Source: Anaerolentibacter hominis
Lineage (GTDB): Bacteria; Bacillota; Clostridia; Lachnospirales; Lachnospiraceae
Assembly: GCF_032380675.1 (NCBI RefSeq)
Contig: NZ_JAWDIX010000002.1
Coordinates: forward strand, 62,001-126,000
DNA: 64,000 nucleotides
Direction of reading: 5' to 3'
Shown here: piece by piece, positions 1-8,126 of the stretch
Position numbering within the stretch: the stretch's first letter is position 1
Layout of the letters: every line of letters begins with the position of its first letter
Notes under the pieces: generated by a model
The model's input: only the letters and a program-made list of their open reading frames with translations
Databases searched by the model: none
Told to the model about the DNA's origin: nothing
Translations under genes and position numbers: made by a program

Positions 1-1110
1 GTGATTATGGATAAGGCGCGAAGCATGCAGGCGGCGGGACAGGACATTATCAGCCTGGCGGGCGGTGAGCCGGACTGTGTGACACCAGAAAAAATCTGCG
101 ATGCCCTGAAGGCAAGCATCGACCGGGGAAATACCCACTATGTGGCCGGCAAGGGGATTTTGCCGTTGAGAGAAAAAATCGCGGAAAAGTTGACCCGGGA
201 AAATAAGATTGAGTGTACTCCGGAAGATATTTTGGTAACTCCCGGCGGTAAGTACGGAATCTATCTGGGCATGACGGCACTGCTGAATCCAGGGGAGGAA
301 GTATTAATTATGGACCCATCCTGGGTATCCTATGCTCCCATCGCATCCGCATGCGGTGCGGTTCCTGTGGCAATCGGCCTGAGCTATGAGGATAACTACA
401 AGATTACGAAGGAAGCACTATACAGCCACTATACCGATAAAACAAAAATGTTAGTGATTAACACGCCGAATAACCCCACGGGACGGATGCTGAGCAGAGA
501 AGAGGCAGACACAATTGCCGCATTTATAAAGGATACCGACATCTATGTGGTGGCGGACGAAGTGTATGAAAAAGTATGTTATGACGGAAATGAACACATA
601 AGCATTGCCAGCTATCCGGAAGTGGCTGATAAGTCGGTGACGATGAATGGTTTTTCCAAATGTGTGGCAATGACCGGCTGGAGACTTGGATACATAACGG
701 CAGCGCCTGATCTGATGAAACGTATCTATAAGCTAAGCCAGCATACCACTACCTGTGTCAGCGGTTTTATTCAGGAAGCAGCGCTCGCCGCATTTGACTG
801 TGAGGAAGAAATGGAACAGATGAGGCTGAGTTATGACAGGAGGAGAGCCTTATTTGTAAATGCATTAAATACTATTCCGGGTGTTACCTGCCGTATGCCG
901 GAAGGCGCATTTTATGCATGGACGAAAATTGACAAGGACAATATGTCATCTATGGAACTGGCAGATTTCCTGCTGGATAAGGCAGGCGTAGCCTGCATAC
1001 CGGGAGATGCCTACGGCCTGGGCGGTGAAAACTGCGTAAGGTTCTCCTTCTCAGCGTCTGACCAGGACCTTGTAGAGGCGGCGGAGAGGATTCGCAAGGC
1101 ACTTAGCTGA
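1..1110 (+). CDS. Class I/II pyridoxal-phosphate aminotransferase (5' end cut by window edge)
   Basis: Aspartate-aminotransferase-fold enzyme that moves an amino group between an amino acid and a 2-oxo acid using PLP in the cytosol. Visible marks are the N-terminal SLAGGEPD motif, the NTPNNPTGR motif near residue 155, VADEVYE near 183, and the PLP-lysine motif NGFSKCVAMTGWRLGY with Lys at residue 220. The GTG at base 1 is probably not the true start: family members usually carry about 20 more residues before the MDKAR segment, so the gene likely begins left of the window. It ends 11 bases before pxpB, so it is probably co-transcribed with the 5-oxoprolinase genes. The substrate cannot be read from sequence. 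Confidence 0.9.
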   Translation: MIMDKARSMQAAGQDIISLAGGEPDCVTPEKICDALKASIDRGNTHYVAGKGILPLREKIAEKLTRENKIECTPEDILVTPGGKYGIYLGMTALLNPGEEVLIMDPSWVSYAPIASACGAVPVAIGLSYEDNYKITKEALYSHYTDKTKMLVINTPNNPTGRMLSREEADTIAAFIKDTDIYVVADEVYEKVCYDGNEHISIASYPEVADKSVTMNGFSKCVAMTGWRLGYITAAPDLMKRIYKLSQHTTTCVSGFIQEAALAAFDCEEEMEQMRLSYDRRRALFVNALNTIPGVTCRMPEGAFYAWTKIDKDNMSSMELADFLLDKAGVACIPGDAYGLGGENCVRFSFSASDQDLVEAAERIRKALS

Positions 1111-1121
1111 CACGGAAAGGA

Positions 1122-1871
1122 ATGAGGCATGTGTCTAAGATACCAGTCATAAAGCCGGCGGGGGAGACCGCGGTTACGGTAGAGTTTGAAAATAGAATCG
1201 ATTTGGAGGTAAACCGGAGAGTGAACTCCTTCTCCGGTCAGATAGAGAAAGCACATATTGATGGGATAAGGGAACTGATACCCACCTACCGGTCGCTGAT
1301 GGTGCACTATGCCCCGGATGTGATTGGTTACCGGAAACTCTGCGAAACTTTGTACGAGCTTCTTAAGACCAATCCGGAGGATGCCTCCCTGAGCCGGGAG
1401 GTACTGGTGATTCCCGTGCTGTATGGCGGAGAATACGGGCCGGATCTGGGCGATGTGGCACGAAGAGAAAAGATAAGCGAACAGGAAGTAATCAGACGCC
1501 ATTCCAGGCAGGAGAGCTTTGTCTATATGGTCGGATTTTCCCCGGGTAATGCTTATATCGGCAGTCCCAAGAAGACATTTTCTGTTCCGCGCAGACCGGA
1601 GCCAAGGGTAAAAATACCGCAGGGCTCCATCACGATCTGGGAATCGCAGACCACAATTTTTCCCATGGATCAGCCGGGCGGCTGGAACGTCATTGGCAGG
1701 ACTCCACTTAAGATGTTTGATCTGAATAGAAAAGATATTTTTTTGCTTCGGGCGGGCAGATGGGTGAAATTTGAACCAATCACAGAGAATGAATATATGC
1801 AGATTAAGCGGGAAGTGGAGGAGAACCGGTATAAGTATCGGCTTTATGAGAAGAAGGAGGCGATGCTGTGA
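1122..1871 (+). CDS. pxpB: 5-oxoprolinase subunit PxpB (KipI-like)
   Basis: Subunit B of the ATP-dependent 5-oxoprolinase PxpABC, which opens 5-oxoproline (pyroglutamate) to glutamate in the cytosol. The 249-residue protein has the family length and pattern: an N-terminal region with IPTYRSLMVHY, then the cyclophilin-like C-terminal domain with FSPGNAYIGS, PRRPEPR and the QPGGWNVIGRTP motif near residues 184-195. The last codons overlap the start of pxpC by four bases, indicating translational coupling. Homologs called KipI inhibit sporulation kinase KinA in Bacillus, but the full B-C-A gene set here favours the metabolic role. Confidence 0.93.
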   Translation: MRHVSKIPVIKPAGETAVTVEFENRIDLEVNRRVNSFSGQIEKAHIDGIRELIPTYRSLMVHYAPDVIGYRKLCETLYELLKTNPEDASLSREVLVIPVLYGGEYGPDLGDVARREKISEQEVIRRHSRQESFVYMVGFSPGNAYIGSPKKTFSVPRRPEPRVKIPQGSITIWESQTTIFPMDQPGGWNVIGRTPLKMFDLNRKDIFLLRAGRWVKFEPITENEYMQIKREVEENRYKYRLYEKKEAML

Positions 1872-2899
1872 GTATCTTTGTTAGATCAGGCGGACTTCTG
1901 ACTACTGTACAGGATGAGGGACGGTACGGATATCAGCAGTACGGCGTCATGGTCTCAGGGCCCATGGATGAGAGAGCTTTTCTGCTGGCTAATATTCTGG
2001 TTGGAAATGATGCCTGTGAGGCGGAGCTGGAAGTAACCTTAATGGGACCGATTCTTGAATTTGAAGAAGATAATATAATTGCTGTTACGGGAGCCGATCT
2101 TACCCCTGTATTAAATGGAAATCCGTTTCCGATGTATGAAGCAGTAACCGTGAGAAAGGGAGATATTCTTTCTTTCCAGGGAGTAAAGAGCGGCTGCAGG
2201 GCTTATATCGCGTTTGCGGGGGGACTTGATATTCCGCTGGTAATGGGCAGCCGTTCTACCCTGCTTCGGGCGGGCTTCGGCGGTTTTAAAGGAAGAAAGC
2301 TGGAGGCGGGGGACAGGCTCCCTTTCAGGAACCCGGCAGCCACCCTGTGCGGCATGCCCGGACGAAGGATAACAGCGGAAAACAATTATAGCGGCAGCGT
2401 GGCGCTGCGAGTTGTTCCGGGACCGCAGGAAGACCGGTTTACGCAAACAGGCCTTAAGACTTTCTTTTCGGAAACCTATCAGATAGGAGCGGAGAATGAC
2501 CGGATGGGATACCGGCTGGAAGGACCGGCGGTGGAGCATAAAACTGACGGCAACATTATTACCGATGGAATCGCGATGGGGGCCGTTCAGATTCCATCTG
2601 GCGGCAAACCGATTATTATGATGGCAGACCGGCAGTGTACAGGAGGCTATACCAAGATTGCCAACGTGATACGGGCGGACCTGCCCAGGCTGGCTCAGTG
2701 CAAAACCGGAGATAGGGTGCGGTTTGTTCCTGTAACGGTGGAAGAGGCACAGGAGTTATTTCGGAAAGAGCGCAGGAATCTGCGTCAAATTCGTGAAAGG
2801 CTATCCGTACCCAGGCGGGTGATCAGCTCCAAGACTTTCCAGCTTATCATTAATGGCACAGCCTATTCCGTGCAGGTCGATGAAAAAGAAGAAATATAA
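1868..2899 (+). CDS. pxpC: 5-oxoprolinase subunit PxpC (KipA-like, biotin-dependent carboxyltransferase family fold)
   Basis: Subunit C of 5-oxoprolinase, partner of PxpB. The protein opens with the family signature SGGLLTTVQDEGR and YGVMVSGPMDERAF, and carries AYIAFAGGLDIP, the GSRSTLLRAGFGG segment and the C-terminal MADRQCTGGYTKIANV motif. The start is GTG inside an ATGCTGTGAG overlap with pxpB, preceded by AAGGAGG, so the GTG is well supported. At 343 residues it is of normal length. Annotated relatives are often mislabelled urea amidolyase or allophanate hydrolase subunit; the gene neighbourhood argues for 5-oxoprolinase. Confidence 0.93.
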   Translation: MSIFVRSGGLLTTVQDEGRYGYQQYGVMVSGPMDERAFLLANILVGNDACEAELEVTLMGPILEFEEDNIIAVTGADLTPVLNGNPFPMYEAVTVRKGDILSFQGVKSGCRAYIAFAGGLDIPLVMGSRSTLLRAGFGGFKGRKLEAGDRLPFRNPAATLCGMPGRRITAENNYSGSVALRVVPGPQEDRFTQTGLKTFFSETYQIGAENDRMGYRLEGPAVEHKTDGNIITDGIAMGAVQIPSGGKPIIMMADRQCTGGYTKIANVIRADLPRLAQCKTGDRVRFVPVTVEEAQELFRKERRNLRQIRERLSVPRRVISSKTFQLIINGTAYSVQVDEKEEI

Positions 2900-2914
2900 G
2901 AAGGGGGTGTTTTC

Positions 2915-3676
2915 ATGCTCAGGGTGGATTTAAACAGTGATCTGGGTGAGAGCTATGGCAGTTATAAAATTGGCAATGACGAAGGAATTATACAGTATAT
3001 TACATCGGCAAATGTGGCTTGCGGATGGCATGCGGGCGATCCAATGGTGATGGAACGGACGGTGGAATTGGCCCAAAGATATGATGTTGGTGTGGGTGCT
3101 CATCCGGGATATTATGACCTGATGGGATTTGGCAGGCGGGACATGAAGCTTAAGCCGAAGGAAATTAAAAATTATATGAAATACCAGATTGGCGCGCTGA
3201 TGGCCTTTACAAAAAGCCGGGGCATGAAACTCCAGCACGTGAAAACCCACGGCGCTCTGGGTAATTTGTCCATGATGGATGAAACCACAGCAAGAGCGAT
3301 CTGCGAGGCTGTCTATGAGATTGACAGCGATCTTCTCATGTTCGGACACGCCGGTTCTCTGCTGCTAAAGGTGGCGGAGGAGACAGGACTTAGGACAGTA
3401 AGCGAAGTTTACGGCGACAGAGGCTATCTGGATAATGGTATGCTGGCGCCCCGTAATGTGAAGGGAGCCATGATTGAATCTGTGGAAGAAGCGGTCAGCC
3501 GTTCCCTGCGCATGGTGAAAGAGGGTAAGGTGGAGACAATCTCCGGCATGACGATTCATATAAGAGCAGATTCTCTCTGCGTCCACGGGGATACGCCGAG
3601 AGCCTTTGAATTTATAAAAGCAATCACGGAGGCATTCCAAAAAGAGGGAATCGCCATCCAGAATTTAATGAAATAG
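2915..3676 (+). CDS. pxpA: 5-oxoprolinase subunit PxpA (LamB/YcsF family)
   Basis: Subunit A of the 5-oxoprolinase complex, LamB/YcsF family with a polysaccharide-deacetylase-like fold. The start matches the family opening, VDLNSDLGESYG, followed by SANVACGWHAGDP and VGAHPGYYDLMGFGRR. The HVKTHGALGN motif lies near residue 108 and the C-terminus has IHIRADSLCVHGD. An AAGGGGG ribosome site stands eight bases before the ATG. It is the third pxp gene in the order B-C-A and the 253-residue length is standard, so the complex should be complete and functional. Confidence 0.93.
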   Translation: MLRVDLNSDLGESYGSYKIGNDEGIIQYITSANVACGWHAGDPMVMERTVELAQRYDVGVGAHPGYYDLMGFGRRDMKLKPKEIKNYMKYQIGALMAFTKSRGMKLQHVKTHGALGNLSMMDETTARAICEAVYEIDSDLLMFGHAGSLLLKVAEETGLRTVSEVYGDRGYLDNGMLAPRNVKGAMIESVEEAVSRSLRMVKEGKVETISGMTIHIRADSLCVHGDTPRAFEFIKAITEAFQKEGIAIQNLMK

Positions 3677-3712
3677 TAGCGCAAGCGTACCAACGCTTCG
3701 AAATGGAGGATA

Positions 3713-4408
3713 ATGATGTCAAACCCAGGTATGAGAATCAACTATAAGATAGACAGGCCCGAACCGGAAACAGTGGAAAAATTCAGGGGCAGTGCGGTAG
3801 CTAATATCGCGGATGTTATGGGAAGGCTTTTTGCCATGAATAATAATATCCGTCCCATGGGAAAAAGTATGAGTATTTGTGGACCGGCCTTTACCGTAAA
3901 AGCCGCGATTGCGGATAATATGATGTTTCACAAAGCATTGACCATGGCCCGGCCGGGCGACGTGGTTGTGGTAAATGCCTGCGGCGATACCAACCACAGT
4001 GTCTGCGGGGATGTGATGTACCGTCTGGCAGAAAAGAAAGGGATTGCCGGATTCGTTGTAGATGGAAGCATTCGGGATACCGATTACCTCCGGGAAAATG
4101 ACTTTCCTGTCTACGCAGCAGGGGTGACGGCAAGAGGTCCTTACAAGAACGGGCCAGGAGAAATCAATACAGATATCGCCTGCGGCGGACAGGTAATCCA
4201 TCCCGGAGATCTGATTGTGGGAGACGCGGACGGAATCGTGGTAATACGGAAGGAAGATCTGGACGTCGTCTACGAAAAACTGTTGGCTATACGCCAGAAT
4301 GAAGTGAATCTGACCCGCCTGATTGAAAATGATGAATGGGATTCCTGCGCCATTGTAAAAGCGGTGGAAGAAAAAATAGCACAGCAGGGTTATGAAATTA
4401 TCAAGTAA
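3713..4408 (+). CDS. RraA-family protein (HMG/CHA aldolase or oxaloacetate decarboxylase type)
   Basis: Member of the RraA / demethylmenaquinone-methyltransferase-like family, whose characterised metabolic members are class II HMG/CHA aldolases and oxaloacetate decarboxylases. Seen are the VANIADVMGRL opening, the GDVVVVNACGD segment near residue 85, and the VDGSIRDTDYLRE motif near 112, which holds the Arg-Asp pair that binds substrate and metal. The C-terminus has GDLIVGDADGIVVI. A GGAGG site precedes ATGATG at 3713. It lies 36 bases after pxpA and probably shares its transcript. A role as an RNase E regulator is unlikely from this context; the substrate is unknown. Confidence 0.82.
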   Translation: MMSNPGMRINYKIDRPEPETVEKFRGSAVANIADVMGRLFAMNNNIRPMGKSMSICGPAFTVKAAIADNMMFHKALTMARPGDVVVVNACGDTNHSVCGDVMYRLAEKKGIAGFVVDGSIRDTDYLRENDFPVYAAGVTARGPYKNGPGEINTDIACGGQVIHPGDLIVGDADGIVVIRKEDLDVVYEKLLAIRQNEVNLTRLIENDEWDSCAIVKAVEEKIAQQGYEIIK

Positions 4409-4505
4409 TTGCTGGTGTATTTTCTTTGTCCGACACGATTGATAAGCGTTTGATTTGACGTCAGCCCATGACTCAGATCAATGTTTATAGACTCAATTCC
4501 TTATA

Positions 4506-4603
4506 GAGAGAACCGGCTGGCTGCTGTTTAAGGCTATGCCGCGTTCTCTCTATTCAATTTAACTTAACTAAGAAAAGCACCTTTTCAGGTGCTTTTCTTG
4601 ATT
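4506..4603. terminator. Convergent terminator region between the pxp/rraA genes and glutamate dehydrogenase
   Basis: Two inverted repeats lie between the convergent genes. The first pairs AGAGAGAAC with GTTCTCTCT around 4506-4551 across a long loop. The second, 4570-4599, is a 13-bp stem AAGAAAAGCACCT / AGGTGCTTTTCTT with a four-base loop. Its A- and T-rich flanks suit termination from both sides. The rest of 4409-4671 shows no gene. Confidence 0.75.
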
Positions 4604-4671
4604 TTCAATAGGACGATTTGCGGAACGTACCGGCGTTTGTTTTTAAAAGATAAGGTGTGTTCAATATTTAT

Positions 4672-5940
4672 TTAATTCATGGAGATTGGGCCTCCGCGCA
4701 TACGGATGGAGGTGCACAGACGGTTCAGAGCGACAATATTTGCTCCAAGCCGCATGGAACAGTGGTATTTTGCACTGGTTCGGTAAACATCCTGGAAGGC
4801 TTTTAACATAATCTTTTCCAATGTTTTATTTACTTCTTCCAGTTCCCAGGTCAGATTCTGGATATTTTGTACCCATTCGAAGTAAGAAACGACAACACCT
4901 CCTGCATTGGTAAGAATATCCGGCACTACAATTTTTCCATTCTGCTCCAGGATCTGATCGGCCTCCACTGTGGTAGGACCATTGGCGGCCTCGATGATCA
5001 GAGACGCCTTTACAGAAGATGCGTTTTCTGCAGTCAGCTGATTCTCCAGGGCGGCCGGTATTAATATATCACAGTCACAGGCTAACAGAATATCGTTGGT
5101 GATGTGTGCAACATCAGAAGCCTGATAATCTTTGAGCAGATGGCCGCGCACAGACAAGAACTTGCGGATAGCGGGAATATCCAGTCCATCCGGCTTATAA
5201 ACGCCTCCAGAATAATCACTGACGGCCACTATCTTCTGTCCATTGTTGTAGAAGATTTCAGCTGCCGTACCTCCCACATTTCCCATACCCTGTATGGCAA
5301 TTCTTGCTTTTGCCGGATCAATCCTGAATTGCTTAAAACTTTCATAGGCAATCATACTGACGCCCCTGCCGGTGGCTTCCACTCTGCCGACAGAGCCGCC
5401 CAGCTCGATTGGTTTGCCGGTGACTACGCCGGGGACACAGTGCCCTTTAAACATACTGTAAGTATCCATGATCCAGCCCATTACCTCGCCATTTGTGTTT
5501 ACATCTGGAGCAGGAATATCCTGCTCTGGTCCGATCAGAGGCAGAATTCTGGTGGTATAGCGTCTGGTAAGCCGAATCAATTCGTTTCTGGAAAGTTTAG
5601 CGGGATTGACCCGGATGGCACCTTTTGCACCTCCAAAGGGAATGTTGACAACTGCACATTTTAATGTCATCCATGCGGACAGAGCTTTTACCTCATCCAG
5701 GTTAACATCCTGGTGAAAGCGGATTCCTCCTTTGTAGGGACCCCTGGAACTGGAATGCTGCACGCGGTATCCGTCAAAGACCTTTACGCTGCCGTCATCC
5801 ATCCTGACGGGTACGGATACTTTGATTTCACGCTCCGGATGGCGTAAAATCTCATATTCATCCGGCCGGAGTCCCAGCTTTTGCGCTGCCTGGTCCAGGA
5901 CTGAAAGCATATTATCATAGGGATTATAATTCATATTCAA
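4672..5940 (-). CDS. Glutamate dehydrogenase, RocG/GudB-like (Glu/Leu/Phe/Val dehydrogenase family)
   Basis: Catalyses reversible oxidative deamination of glutamate to 2-oxoglutarate in the cytosol. The 422-residue protein shows GYRVQHSSSRGPYKGGIRFH, the catalytic-lysine motif NIPFGGAKGAI near residues 99-109, the PAPDVNTNG motif, and the Rossmann motif AIQGMGNVGG near 216-225. Length and sequence fit the catabolic RocG/GudB type rather than the NADP-type enzyme at 32378. Two starts are possible: TTG at 5940 with AGGAGG eight bases away, or ATG at 5934 with 14-base spacing; the former has better spacing. It converges on the 5-oxoprolinase genes, whose product is glutamate. Cofactor preference is inferred, not proven. 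Confidence 0.92.
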   Translation of the reverse strand: MNMNYNPYDNMLSVLDQAAQKLGLRPDEYEILRHPEREIKVSVPVRMDDGSVKVFDGYRVQHSSSRGPYKGGIRFHQDVNLDEVKALSAWMTLKCAVVNIPFGGAKGAIRVNPAKLSRNELIRLTRRYTTRILPLIGPEQDIPAPDVNTNGEVMGWIMDTYSMFKGHCVPGVVTGKPIELGGSVGRVEATGRGVSMIAYESFKQFRIDPAKARIAIQGMGNVGGTAAEIFYNNGQKIVAVSDYSGGVYKPDGLDIPAIRKFLSVRGHLLKDYQASDVAHITNDILLACDCDILIPAALENQLTAENASSVKASLIIEAANGPTTVEADQILEQNGKIVVPDILTNAGGVVVSYFEWVQNIQNLTWELEEVNKTLEKIMLKAFQDVYRTSAKYHCSMRLGANIVALNRLCTSIRMRGGPISMN

Positions 5941-6147
5941 ACTGCTTACCTCCTTATAAACTGTGGTTTAATATCCACATACTTTGCTGGTTACATGACC
6001 GGATAGCCGTTTGTTTTATGCGGCGTTTCCTGTCTGTTGATGGTATCTTATCATGGGAAAATATATAGGAAAAGCAGATATATTCCATATATATTATTGA
6101 ATAAACAAATATTATCCCCGTATTCATTTGTAAGAAAACTACCTCAC

Positions 6148-6176
6148 TTGACAGAAAAAGAAAAGATTCATATAAT
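6148..6176 (+). promoter_or_regulatory. Consensus sigma-70/sigma-A promoter before the metal-type ABC importer
   Basis: Perfect TTGACA at 6148-6153, 17-base spacer, perfect TATAAT at 6171-6176. Transcription would begin near 6183, giving a leader of about 295 bases before the lipoprotein gene. Confidence 0.85.
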
Positions 6177-6182
6177 AATAAT

Positions 6183-6434
6183 GCTGTGTTTAAGGTAGCT
6201 TGTAGTTTGAGTTTACAAACGATTGGACTGGTCAGGAAGACCGGCTGTCCCTGTCAGAAGATCGGGAAAAGTTTGCAGACCGCTATTGTATCAGTCAGCC
6301 GGATGTGATCGAGGCGGGTGTACGGTTTAGGCATAGGTATATGTGTATAGATTTTGCAGGTTTAAGTATATAGGGAATGATGTCAGGAAGGCATAGGTAC
6401 ATGAGGGATCATGTATGTGTGCTTTTTTTATTTT
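6183..6434 (+). promoter_or_regulatory. Leader with intrinsic terminator before the importer genes (candidate riboswitch/attenuator)
   Basis: The leader ends in a terminator-like hairpin: arm 6391-6404, loop GGGA, arm 6409-6422, then seven Ts at 6423-6429. The 5' arm GCATAGGTACATGA is nearly duplicated upstream as GCATAGGTATATG at 6331-6343, so two competing pairings with the same 3' arm are possible. A terminator between a strong promoter and the first gene is the layout of a riboswitch or attenuator. I do not recognise a known aptamer. Metal sensing is inferred only from the nickel-related genes downstream. The rest of 5941-6478 holds the divergent upstream region of glutamate dehydrogenase and no convincing gene. 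Confidence 0.6.
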
Positions 6435-6478
6435 GATGTGATTTACATTGTGGAAGTATGCTTTGAAAGGGGATAAAC

Positions 6479-8092
6479 ATGAAAAAGATTGGGATGAGTA
6501 TTTGCCTTCTGGCCTTGATTCTGACCTTTACCGGATGCGGGAAAAAGGAGCCGGAGATGGTAACAGGGCAGGAAACGCTGGATAAGGAAGAGAAAAAAAG
6601 TGAAGTGACGATAGGATTCTCCAGTGAACCAACAAGCTGGGACCCTTGTACGGGATACGGCACAACAGGGCCGATTATTTTCAGTACCCTGCTGGAGGTA
6701 AACGGCAATAACGAGCTGGTCAATGACCTGGCGACGGACTATACGGTCAGTGAGGACGCGCTGACCTGGACATTTCACATCCGGGATGACGTCTATTTTA
6801 CAGACGGGGAGAAGCTGACCGCCGGTGATGTGGCTTTTACATATAGAACAGCCAAGGAGAGTGCCTCTTTGGTGGATCTTACTATGCTGGACAAAGTCAG
6901 TGCGCCAGATGACACGACGGTGGTATTTCAGTTGAACAAACCCAGTTCTACTTTTGCATTTACTACAGCGCAGACTGGAATTGTGCCGGAACATGCCTAC
7001 GGAGATGACTTCGGCGTAAATCCCATTGGTTCCGGCCCTTATAAGATGGTACAATGGGACAAGGGACAGCAGTTTATACTGGAGGCCAATGAAAATTACT
7101 ATGGAACTGCGCCGGAAATAAAACGCGCCGTATTTTTAGTCATTGAGGATGAAGATGCCAGATTTGTAGCAGCTCAGTCCGGGCAGGTGGATATCTGTCT
7201 GACATCTCCGACTGTGGCACAGAGCGAGATTGCCGGAATGGAATTGGTGTCGGTCGCTTCGGTGGACAATCGGGGGATTACCATGCCGGTTGTGCCAAAT
7301 GAGGGAGCGGTGACGGAAGACGGATATCCGGTCGGCAACGATGTAACCTGTGACCTTGCGGTCCGAAAAGCCATGTGTTATGGGATCGACCGGGAACAAA
7401 TATGCAGCGAGGCGCTGAATGGCTTTGCCGATCCTGCCTATACAGAATGTGACGGGATGCCTTGGTGGAATCCGGAGACGAAGATAGAGACGGATGTGGA
7501 CTATGCCTGTGATCTTCTCACAAAGGCAGGATGGGTGGACACAGATGGGGACGGTATCCGGGAAAAGGACGGGTTGAAAGCAGAATTTAACTTGATGTAT
7601 TTTGCCGGAGATTCCATGCGCCAGGCCGTTGCCATGTCGGTGGCAAATCAGGCAGGGGAAAAACTTGGGATTTCTATTCAGGTAGAAGGAGTCAGCAGCA
7701 CAGAAACAGTAGCCAGAATGTTCTCCGAGCCGATGATTATGGGATGGGGATCTTCTAATCCCGTCACCAGCTATATGCTGTATCACAGCAGCAATGCCGG
7801 AAATACGGACTGGTATAACCCGGAGAATTTTAAAAATAAGACAGTTGACAGTTATCTGGATAAAGCGCTGAATGCAGGAAGCCCGGAAGAAGCCTATGAG
7901 TTCTGGAAACTGGCCCAGTGGGATGGGACAACCGGTACAAGCATGCGGGGAGAAGCACCCTGGGCATTTTATGTTAATATGCACCATCTTTATTATGTAA
8001 AAGAAGGACTTTCTATTGGGACACAAAAGCTGCATGCCCACGGAGCGGCCTGGCCGCTTGTGGCCAACCTGAAAGAGTGGAAATGGCAGTAA
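6479..8092 (+). CDS. ABC transporter substrate-binding lipoprotein, family 5 (probable nickel/metal-chelate binding)
   Basis: Extracellular solute-binding protein of the peptide/nickel family, anchored to the outer face of the membrane. The N-terminus is a lipoprotein signal: MKKIG, a hydrophobic stretch, and lipobox FTGC with the modified Cys at about residue 20. The mature part shows the family marks FSSEPTSWDP, TWTFHIRDDVYFTDGEKLTAGDV and PIGSGPY. The C-terminal QKLHAHGAAW segment offers histidines that could touch a metal chelate. It heads a five-gene importer followed by larE, larB and larC, which argues for nickel import; sequence alone cannot exclude peptides. The ATG follows AAAGGGG. 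Confidence 0.85.
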   Translation: MKKIGMSICLLALILTFTGCGKKEPEMVTGQETLDKEEKKSEVTIGFSSEPTSWDPCTGYGTTGPIIFSTLLEVNGNNELVNDLATDYTVSEDALTWTFHIRDDVYFTDGEKLTAGDVAFTYRTAKESASLVDLTMLDKVSAPDDTTVVFQLNKPSSTFAFTTAQTGIVPEHAYGDDFGVNPIGSGPYKMVQWDKGQQFILEANENYYGTAPEIKRAVFLVIEDEDARFVAAQSGQVDICLTSPTVAQSEIAGMELVSVASVDNRGITMPVVPNEGAVTEDGYPVGNDVTCDLAVRKAMCYGIDREQICSEALNGFADPAYTECDGMPWWNPETKIETDVDYACDLLTKAGWVDTDGDGIREKDGLKAEFNLMYFAGDSMRQAVAMSVANQAGEKLGISIQVEGVSSTETVARMFSEPMIMGWGSSNPVTSYMLYHSSNAGNTDWYNPENFKNKTVDSYLDKALNAGSPEEAYEFWKLAQWDGTTGTSMRGEAPWAFYVNMHHLYYVKEGLSIGTQKLHAHGAAWPLVANLKEWKWQ

Positions 8093-8126
8093 AATGCAGT
8101 AATTTTATGAATATAGAGGAAATCAT

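Noticed and set aside
1868..2899. Annotation of pxpB/pxpC as urea amidolyase or allophanate hydrolase subunits
   Set aside because: The complete pxpB-C-A set with normal lengths and the family signatures fits 5-oxoprolinase.
6206..6373. Open frame in the importer leader reading TNDWTGQEDRLSLSEDRE and ending before 6374
   Set aside because: No start codon or ribosome site and only about 55 codons. It overlaps the predicted transcribed leader; at best it is a gene remnant.
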